In this document: positions 1 to 6,846 of the stretch, piece by piece
Position numbering within the stretch: position 1 is the first letter of the stretch
How the letters are laid out: each line of letters begins with the position of its first letter
Position numbers and translations under genes: made by a program
The notes under the pieces: generated by a model
Seen by the model: only the letters and a program-made list of their open reading frames with translations
What the model was told of the DNA's origin: nothing
Databases searched by the model: none
Source of the DNA: Chloromonas sp. AAM2
Lineage: Eukaryota > Chlorophyta > Chlorophyceae > Chlamydomonadales > Chlamydomonadaceae
Length of the DNA: 11,330 nucleotides
Assembly (NCBI GenBank): GCA_004335635.1
Contig: QAXH01001484.1
Span: 1-11,330, forward strand
Reading direction: 5' to 3'

Positions 1-294
1 AGCCAGAGTGGTCCAGGGCGGGGAGGTGTGAGGGTGAGGTGTCACAGACATATCCTGCGCGCTTTGGCACTGAAGAAGTGACGGCAACATGCGAAAGAGC
101 CATGAAGCCTCTGGCACTCGCGTGAGCAGGGCTGTCAGGCAGCCCACCAACCAACCAGGCAAGGCTGGGCGGGGAGGGGCAGTGCGTGCTGGGTGTATGG
201 CCGTCAGGAGGTGCAGCAGCCTGGCGGGCTTGGACATGGGCGCGCAGCGGTAGCAGGCCAAGCTTTGCTTTGTGCGTCAAGCTGCTGTGGTCCT
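1..294. other. 3' flank of the phosphatase gene
   Basis: This stretch lies downstream of the TAA stop (295-297) of the minus-strand phosphatase gene and probably holds its 3' UTR. On the minus strand I found no TGTAA, the usual green-algal polyadenylation signal, so the 3' end of the transcript cannot be placed. No convincing coding frame is visible on either strand; the short open frames near 186-476 are the opposite strand of the last exon. Confidence 0.5.
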
Positions 295-3200
295 TTAACA
301 CTCGGCGTCAACGGCCCCAGGAACCCCATGGGCCTGCAGGAACCCCATGCGCTGCAATCCCTCCAACAAACCCTCAGCACAAGGTGTGGTGGCTAGCACC
401 ACCTGTCTCGACAACCCCTGGCTTAACGCCTGTTCTGAACCCTGGCTTGACTCCTGGCCCACTGCATCAGTGCTAACATGATCAGCCTGGTCAGCAGATG
501 TGCAGCCAGCGTGCTTCAAGTCCTGTTGCTGCTGTGCCCAGCTGCGGAGGCTCGGCACAGCGTTGCCCACGACTAAGGCCTGCAGGGTGCATGCAATGTT
601 GCAGTTAGGTGCGTGCAGCAGCAGGACAACAGCCGGTTGCCGGCCTGCCTGCAGCCTGTGTCAGACAAAGACTGCAGTCTACAAGTCGATACAAGAACAG
701 GGGGCTTGCATGAAGCCAGCTCAGCAAGCCGGCCATGTCACGCATGCACACGCTCCCATGCCATGCATGCATACGTTGAACCGGTGTTTTGTTTAGCCAG
801 AGATCAGAGATATTCGGAGGTATAATCAGTTATATTTCGCCCCAGATTGGATATATTTGCCCGTGTCTTGTGAGCTCCGGAGATAAGACCGCAGATCATA
901 GAGCTCTGAACGTGTATCCATTTTAGACTGCCACGAATGTAGGCGGAGATACCCGGTTCAACGTCTAGCAGTGTGAAGCTTTGCTTTTGTGATTCTGACG
1001 CCTCAGCAACAGCCAGCATGCGCACAAGTAGATTGCTTGGCATCAGACGCGCCAGACACTGCATGGCCAGATCACTGCATGGCCAATCACTGCGGCTGTG
1101 TTTGTGCGTGAAAGGTGGAAAAATTCGACAACAGCCAATAGAAACAGCCAAGATGAAAGAAACCGACCATTTTGGACCGTAGATGTATCTCCGGTATTAT
1201 TTTTGTTCCCGCAGATATGGGTATACTTATCTTCTGTACTTGTTTTGGCCAGCCTGGCTAAACAAGACACTGATACGTTCACGGTTCATGTGGGTACCCA
1301 CTCACGTGCCATGTGCACACCATCCGCGTGCTACGCCCTGTGACCGCCATGTGAACACTCACATGCCATCTTGGGTCCTCTAGCGCATCCCGGTCGTTGT
1401 ACCCGTCCCCCGCCGCCACGCACTCCCCATAGCCCGCCCCGAGGCGGCCCCGCACCCAGTCCAGTGCATTGCCCTTGCCCGCTCGGGCCGGCAGCACATC
1501 CAACACGCCGCACGCCCGGCCTGCAAGGAGCGGCCACATGCAGCAGTCATCTACCTGATGTGCCCGAAGGGCTGAGGCCGTGTCTTTATTATGTATTTCA
1601 CTAGCATAGTCAGCACAACACACACATTCGTATTGTAGCTGGAACACGCACCGTACTGCATTGCGCATTTCAAGAATTCAACAGTTACCAATCAGAAGAG
1701 CTTTCATTCTCACAAAGGTCTGGCGTTTTGCACCATTTCAACACAAAGCCGTGCAAAGTAGCTGCTGCCAATGCTTGCATCTGGCTGGCTCATTGCCGAG
1801 TCATGTTTAGGGCGCAAAGGTCAGTCAACATTAACATGTAAAACTATTAACTAGCATGTTATTAACATGTTAGTAGATTGGGCATAGCGGGCATGACTCA
1901 TGCTTACAGAACCTGATTGTGGGATTAGAAATGATTGCAATCGTTACATGCATTCAGGCTCGACTACCGAACATGACCTGCCTGCTGGGTTGGGCTGGCC
2001 GCCGTCGTTTGCCACAAAGCGTGGCGGCATGCCCTGAGCCCTCAGCGCCTCCCCCAGCACCGACAGCAGCTCAGGCAGCAGGGCGGGGTCGCAGTGCAGG
2101 GTCTGCTTGTGATCGTTCAGCTCACGGCTGTCCATGAACCTGAGCCTGCGGGGCAGCAGGGCGGGGTCGCAGTGAAGGGTCTGCTTGTGATCGTTCAGCT
2201 CACGGCTGTCCTGCGGGCAAGATTCAAGGCAAAGTTGATGCTTATGCCATTTGCTGCTGCGCTTGCAAATCGGAGGTGCAGACAACACATTGTTTGCAAG
2301 ACTAGGCAGGGCAAGTGTAATTGCGTGTACGCACACAGCTGCAAGTGCGCCCGGGTTTGTGCGGTCGATTAATGGATTGATTTGTTACATCCGTGAAGCC
2401 GTCAAAGGACATGGGACGGCATGTGTATCGCCCTGACCTACCTGAGAAAGAAAAGAGAAGAAAAGCATGAGCAAGGGCAGACATTAGGCCCGGAGGCAGA
2501 AAGGAACAATCTCTACTGAAAACGATTTCCACTGAAGCAAGCCGGAACACAGGTCCAGGAACAAAGGCAGTGCCGCCAAGCCCTGCAGGCCTCTGGGAAA
2601 GGCTCACTGCACCTCCCAATGAAAATCTCACCCAAATGCCTGTCGCCCTCTGTACGTAAACGTATGTGGATAATAGTGGATGTGGATAAATGGCTGTTTG
2701 GCAGGGGTCATGAGAGTCCCACCTGTGCTGCCCGTACTGCGCTATGAGGTCACACAGCATGCGCCTGACCAGGGCTATGTCCCACTCCTGGCCGATGTGT
2801 TGCGTCCAGCGCTCGTCCTCACACCAATGACCTGCACACCAGATACATAACAACAACAACAACAGCAATAACAACAACAACAACAACAACAACAACACTG
2901 ATACAACACTGATGCTACTGATACTAAATGGTAATAATGATGATAATTACAATCAATATTCATAAGCAAGCCCTCTGCTCACCGGGCTGGTTCGGCTGTG
3001 GCGCATACACACGCGTGCCCACGCCACACACGAGCATGTCAGGCGCTGGCATGACCGGCCGCTGGCGCATGATGTTGACACAGCTATCCAGACACCGGCC
3101 TGCACACACAGCACACCACAGACGGATAGTCTCAGAATCAGCTGGGGTCCGCGGGTCTGTGTCACACAGTGTGAGCTCCATGACGCTGGGCACGTGTGCC

Positions 3201-3960
3201 AGTGCAGGCGCCTACCGGAGCGCCAAACGGAGCGACCACGATTCCCCAAAACAATGCCTGCATGTGCTTATTGACCTATCCATGCGTACTGTTCTACCTG
3301 TGTTGTAGACCAGCTTGCGGGGTTTTGTGCCCGAGGCCGAGGTCCAAATGGACTGGAACCTTCCAGTGGCCGGGTCAGACAGGATGTCCCCGCCCTGCGT
3401 GCATAGATGTACACACGCGCCCGGAATAACTTGTACCACGCACCCGGGCAGGGCTGCTTCTGACTGATTTCAGTACTGTTGTCAAAAAAAAAGAAGTTTG
3501 CCAGTTCTGGGACAATTCTGTGTGAGTTCCAGTTCTGATGCGTTTGTTTGAGTGCATTGATGGGTCATGTCTGCCGTACTGACAGGAGTGTGGAGCTGAA
3601 CCTGCACAAACAAGTGCGTTCTAAACCTAACTCTAAACCAACCCTAACTTCCTTGGGCCTGGGCCTTGGGCCTTGGGTCTGCTTGCACGATTTTTTTTAG
3701 TTGGTTAGTTAGAACGAATGGATGCCGGTATGCACAGGTTTGTACCACTGTTGCAGAACTGGGGAGCACTCGCAGTGCTGACAAACAGCTCTCACCAGCA
3801 TGGTGTCATCGATGTCACTAAACAGCACCAACGGCCTGGTGAACCGCCACTGGGCATGAGCATGGGAAGATGAGGGCATTGCGGGGGCCGGTGCTGCGCG
3901 TGTGTGGGCTGATGCTGGTACTGGGGTGCCGACCGCAGAGGAGGATGCATGCGCTTGCAT
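295..3960 (-). CDS. SPP: Sucrose-6F-phosphate phosphatase-like HAD hydrolase, seven exons
   Basis: The likely reaction is sucrose-6F-phosphate + H2O to sucrose + phosphate, the last step of sucrose synthesis, normally cytosolic. Exons in transcript order: 3960-3796, 3394-3298, 3099-2983, 2831-2723, 2145-1982, 1520-1363, 579-295. All phases match, giving 1095 nt and 364 residues. HAD motif I is SDIDDTM (nucleophile D49, acid/base D51), motif II is VYNTGR (T87), motif III is AGKGNAL (K233), and motif IV is GDGYND (D256, D260). Family signatures FQSIWTSA, MLVCGVGTRVY, EDERWTQHI, LDVLPARAGKG, VVGNA and ATTPCAEGLLEGL appear in the expected order. The protein ends just after the phosphatase domain, so it lacks the extra C-terminal domain of land-plant enzymes. 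A Gln/Ser-rich insert of about 25 residues sits between VVGNA and the ATTPCAEG segment. Every intron is GT-AG except intron 5, which I infer to be GC-AG. The start is uncertain: ATG 3960 gives an Ala/Ser-rich 40-residue leader, M27 is possible, and an upstream exon is not excluded. Family assignment is strong; substrate is inferred from the family. Confidence 0.86.
782..1272. mobile_element. MITE-like element in intron 6 of the phosphatase gene
   Basis: The ends form 19-bp terminal inverted repeats: cggtgttttgtttagccag at 782-800 and its reverse complement at 1254-1272, matching at 17 of 19 positions. A 7-bp direct repeat, atacgtt, flanks it at 771-777 and 1273-1279. It abuts the right end but is separated from the left end by four bases, so it is only a tentative target-site duplication. 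The 491-bp interior is more AT-rich than its surroundings, has no convincing coding frame, and carries a short direct repeat (cactgcatggcca, 1057-1069 and 1073-1085). That fits a non-autonomous DNA transposon. It sits wholly inside the 783-nt intron 580-1362, so it does not disrupt coding. Confidence 0.45.
1521..1981 (-). other. Intron 5 of the phosphatase gene, inferred GC-AG
   Basis: Joining exon 5 to exon 6 in the frame that yields LDVLPARAGKG requires a phase-1 donor. The only well-formed phase-1 site is CAG|GCAGGT, with the exon ending at 1982. The neighbouring GT site (AG|GTCATG, exon ending at 1978) is phase 2 and would put exon 6 out of frame, losing motifs III and IV. The acceptor is CTTGCAG|GCC, with exon 6 starting at 1520. 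The 461-nt interior is AT-rich, with several copies of ttaacatgt near 1830-1873, and shows no gene. Confidence 0.6.
2074..2211 (-). repeat. Tandem duplication of part of phosphatase exon 5
   Basis: Two 60-bp copies, 2074-2133 and 2152-2211, are offset by 78 bp and differ at one base (2097 versus 2175), a synonymous Leu codon change in the coding strand. The copy at 2074-2133 lies inside exon 5 and encodes DSRELNDHKQTLHCDPALLP. The copy at 2152-2211 lies in the 3' end of intron 4 and would encode the same 20 residues. Each copy is preceded on the minus strand by a CCCGCAG-type acceptor. Only the acceptor at 2146 keeps the reading frame from exon 4. Confidence 0.9.
2849..2896. repeat. AAC trinucleotide microsatellite
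   Basis: About 16 AAC triplets with two variant units (agc, aat) fill 2849-2896. The tract is in intron 3 of the phosphatase gene, about 20 bases upstream of the exon 4 acceptor on the minus strand, where it reads as GTT repeats. It is probably length-polymorphic. A purine/pyrimidine-simple ATAATGATGATAAT tract follows nearby. Confidence 0.95.
3484..3518 (+). repeat. Dispersed repeat, left copy (inverted partner at 6309-6339)
   Basis: A run of nine A followed by gaagtttgccagttctggg and gacaattc. Bases 3488-3518 are a perfect 31-bp reverse complement of 6309-6339. Weaker similarity continues on both sides, for example cagtactg versus cagtgctg beyond the A-run. That suggests two diverged copies of one dispersed element rather than clean terminal repeats. 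This copy lies in intron 1 of the phosphatase gene. Confidence 0.85.
3617..3716. repeat. Degenerate telomere-like and ccttggg repeats, weak hairpin
   Basis: The stretch 3621-3647 reads ctaaacctaa, ctctaaacca, accctaac, resembling a degenerate form of the plant/algal telomere unit CCCTAAA. It is followed by short ccttggg-type repeats (about 3651-3677). The ends cgttctaa (3617-3624) and ttagaacg (3709-3716) are perfect inverted repeats, with partial pairing just inside, so the segment could fold. It lies in intron 1 of the phosphatase gene. Confidence 0.6.
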
Positions 3961-4233
3961 GCTCTGAGCAGGTCTGATGACGTGCTGTGCCGAGCATGCA
4001 ATCTTGTCTTGGCTGGGGTTGGCTGGGCAGTAGAGCTGCTACTGGCACTGGTATGGTTGTAGGCTGAGATTGCAAAGTGCTTCTTTGTTAGGACACTCTG
4101 CAGCAGGGCAGGATGAGTATAGCAGGCCCTCAGGCACGCAGCTAGGCCATGCTGGGTGCCATGCGTGATTGGCACTGCATGGGCGGTGCATGCTATGCTC
4201 TTGTTGCATGCATGACATGGAGATTGAGCGCGT

Positions 4234-4247
4234 GGCCATGCATGGCC
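4234..4247. repeat. Perfect 14-bp palindrome
   Basis: The sequence ggccatgcatggcc equals its own reverse complement and has a CATGCATG core. It lies in the intergenic interval about 270 bp upstream of the annotated phosphatase start. It may be a protein-binding site or chance; CATGCATG also occurs near 763-770 in a CATGC-rich stretch. Confidence 0.4.
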
Positions 4248-5245
4248 AATGGCTCGGCTCTGTCTGGGTGACCTTGCAGTCGATATGAGCACCTCGGAAT
4301 TTGCCTGTTTGTCAGGGATGCATCTGACAGGGGTACATGTCCCGCAAGCGCATTCCAGCAACACCGTACTTGTTTGCTTTCGCTTCGTGACTCTCCTTGG
4401 TGAGTCATGCAGCCGCCACCCACCTGTCACTATCAATGGATGCGCAGGCTTGTTGTCTCCCAAGGGGTGACTGGCGTTCTGCCGTTGACTTGCTTCACGT
4501 GTAAGTATGAGGTACCTGCCAAGCTCGAGCTCACGCGGGTGAGTGAATAGACGAGTGCAGCTGGATGTACACGATGCAAGGTCAAAGCGCTCTGCAAAAA
4601 GCACATCAGGTTCCATCACGTTCAACCTTGCGGATCTGTAACGCACTCGTTACAACCCTCGAGCATCCACTTGCGTATATGCAAGCAACTGAGTTCAACG
4701 ACGCAAAGTGAACGATGGTTTGGGCACACGTCATGGGCATGCCTTTGTGAACTTTCCTGAGTGGCTGGAAGAGTTATCTTTGCAGAAAGTTGCTGGCGTC
4801 TAGAAGTGTGGTAGTGCCCAAAAAGCACCGCACTCGCAAGCTCCTCCTTGGCATTCGCGCTGACATTGATCATTCCCAGGGACGTTCCAGCGGCATTCAC
4901 ACTGCATTGACCCCAACTTGCAGAGTCGGAGTGCTGTGGGTGACCTTGGTTTCGTACTGGACGACTTTTGGCCATCGCAGATGCAGATGCTAGGCCATGG
5001 AGTTAGCCACAGTGTTTTCGACAATGTGTCAGCTGCTCTGATATCGGCTGTGCACGACACCGAGAGGTCGTATTCTATTCGACTACAGCCCAGGGCGAGA
5101 GGCATGCTGATGAGGCACAATGGCAGAGGTTGAGATCACATGTGCAGTGCATATTGTTTTGCATCCTGGCTGCCATGCTTTGATGGAAGGGTGTGGAGGA
5201 AAGGTGTGGCTCATCAATGGCATGCAACAACAATGCGCAGGTTGA

Positions 5246-5797
5246 TTTCTTACCAGGTACTGCAACAGTCGTCTAAGTTGTCATCACTTACAAGCCAAAC
5301 TTTGTGATGGCCGTCATCCAGCTGATGGCCGCAACAATGATGATGTGCTTGGTATGAAGCGCAGTCGGCTATCTGCCTTGGTCACTCATTGCATGGTGGG
5401 AGAGGGTGTCTACACTGAGTGGAGCTGCGATTGGCTACCAAGAGACTGAGTGGCCCAGATCCCTAAAGAATGTTGTGCACTCTGAAAGGCAGTTGCACCG
5501 AGTCCCCCAGGCAACACTCAAGCGTGCAATTAAGCAGTTTAACGAGTCCCAATCATCCACTTCAGAAAAAGCCAGCTCCAGTAAACTTTCGCATTGTTAT
5601 GTCATGTGTCTAAGCCTCACGAGATGAGTGGCAGTCGATTTCAAGTGAGGTAAGTAGACAACGATGATCAAGTGTACCACTAAGCGATGGGCATTTGCAG
5701 GAGTGGAGGCTGGGGGTCAGATATACACCAGAATACCGCCAGAAAACAATTTGATGTTTGCTGCAAAAGTCGCGGGAGTGGATGTTGACAGGCATGT
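5246..5797 (+). pseudogene. Possible decayed coding block, family unknown
   Basis: Three plus-strand frames in succession give protein-like translations. 5246-5446 is open and contains GMKRSRLSALVTHCMVGEG. 5406-5627 contains SLKNVVHSERQLHRVPQATL and KRAIKQFNESQ. A frame ending at about 5649 contains SKPHEMSGSRFQV. At 5650-5700 a GTAAGT...TTTGCAG pair could be a 51-nt intron, after which a phase-2 join continues as SGGWGSDIHQNTARKQFDV until a stop. The frame changes would need frameshifts or unseen splices. This could be a remnant of a transposon protein or chance open frames. I recognise no family. Confidence 0.2.
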
Positions 5798-6308
5798 GTA
5801 AGGCGTGGAAGCTGATCTTGGCTGTGCCAGAGGAGTGACATGCGTTGCGTCGTGACCTCGGTGATGGTTGTAATGGGCTGAAATTTGGAGATGGAGACCT
5901 TTATCAATCTCGGGTGCCAGGTTGCTTCTCTTTTGGCTGGCGGGATGCTCAGGCCATGGTGTCCCAGCATTGCAATAAAAACCAGGCCACCACTGGACTA
6001 GTGTAGGAAACAAGTGTGTCTCGCAGCCCGTGGACAAACAGAGCTCCCGTGCAATCATACCGTGTTCCCTGGTAACTGTTTGCATGTCGGATGTGCCGGC
6101 CAGCGAGACTTTAGAAGATTCCTGTTCCCTGGTGCAAATGCACACAACAACAACAAAAAAGTCACCACTGTCTACCAACCAGCAGGCCTCAGTGGGCCAC
6201 ATGATACGACTTAACCAACCAGATAACACTGACCCAGTCCATAACAACAGCGTAACAACATCACAGGACCCAGCATACACACCACAAACACACCAGGTCC
6301 AATTCCAG

Positions 6309-6339
6309 GAATTGTCCCAGAACTGGCAAACTTCTTTTT
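6309..6339 (-). repeat. Dispersed repeat, right copy (inverted partner at 3488-3518)
   Basis: A perfect 31-bp reverse complement of 3488-3518, reading gaattgtcccagaactggc then aaacttcttttt on the plus strand. Just before it, aattccaggaatt (6301-6313) is a perfect palindrome overlapping the arm. It lies about 0.5 kb upstream of the bromodomain gene. Confidence 0.85.
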
Positions 6340-6792
6340 GTTTCGTTGCAGCACTGCTGGATGCAACGGGACTGGCACCGTTGCTGTATTGCGGCTGGTT
6401 GGGTGGTGGTTGATTGCGCACCCTCGAAATTGACTGTTCTGATTCTGCACCTTTCAAGCTCCCAAGCAACTTGCATGACCTGGACATGTATGTTTTAGAC
6501 TCGCTGCGTTCTGTGACCGTGCAACAGCACTCTCTCTGCGACAGGGCAGACACCCGCAAGCTCATCAAGTTCCATTTGCGCACTGCGTCGCACGCTACGT
6601 CTCACTGCCTGCCAGGCCTGTCGGAGCATTGGTATGAGCACGTTATCTACCTGCATGAGTCAACTACAAAATCCGCCTGTTGCGGCATTTCAATACGCAA
6701 TGCAAGCAGGCCTTCTGGTCAAACTCTTGATAAAACCGCCTTCAAAACCCTTGTTGAACCAGAGCAGAGACATTGATTTTTGTAAGACTCAA

Positions 6793-6846
6793 ATGACGCG
6801 ACTCGGCTGGGCAGCGGGCAGGCTGCTGCACGGCACGGCCCGCTGA
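6793..6846 (+). promoter_or_regulatory. Upstream ORF ending on the bromodomain start codon
   Basis: An ATG at 6793 opens a 17-codon frame, MTRLGWAAGRLLHGTAR, whose TGA stop (6844-6846) shares its A with the ATG of the main protein: the junction reads TGATG. If transcription starts upstream of 6793, ribosomes would meet this short frame first. They would have to bypass it or restart at the overlapping ATG. The transcription start is unknown, so whether the uORF is in the mRNA is inferred. Confidence 0.45.

Larger units (their letters stand above)
3961..6845. other. Divergent intergenic interval without a recognised gene
   Basis: This 2.9-kb stretch separates the 5' ends of the two genes and should contain both promoters; no TATA box or other core element could be identified with confidence. 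It contains long open frames on the minus strand (3792-4646 and 5717-6583) and shorter ones on the plus strand (4249-4470, 4918-5133, 5406-5627, 6414-6776). None shows a recognisable domain. Their translations are rich in Cys, His and Trp and shift between frames. The right copy of the 31-bp inverted repeat is at 6309-6339. Confidence 0.5.

Noticed and set aside
3792..4646. 284-codon open frame on the minus strand
   Set aside because: It overlaps phosphatase exon 1 in another frame, has no recognisable domain and is rich in Cys, His and Ser. Exon 1's own frame carries the catalytic SDIDDT motif. Its upstream part is kept only as a possible extra exon.
3488..6339. A complete transposon bounded by the 31-bp inverted repeats
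   Set aside because: The interval contains the catalytic first exon of the phosphatase gene, and similarity continues outside the repeats, so they are not clean transposon ends.
5717..6583. 288-codon open frame on the minus strand
   Set aside because: It runs through the dispersed inverted repeat and the composition (many Trp, Cys, His) looks like translated non-coding DNA; no motif found. Its length is somewhat more than expected by chance, so transcripts would change this view.
6414..6776. 121-codon plus-strand open frame just upstream of the bromodomain gene
   Set aside because: Its first ATG is well inside the frame, it stops before the gene, it has no domain, and no splice joins it to exon 1 in a meaningful way.
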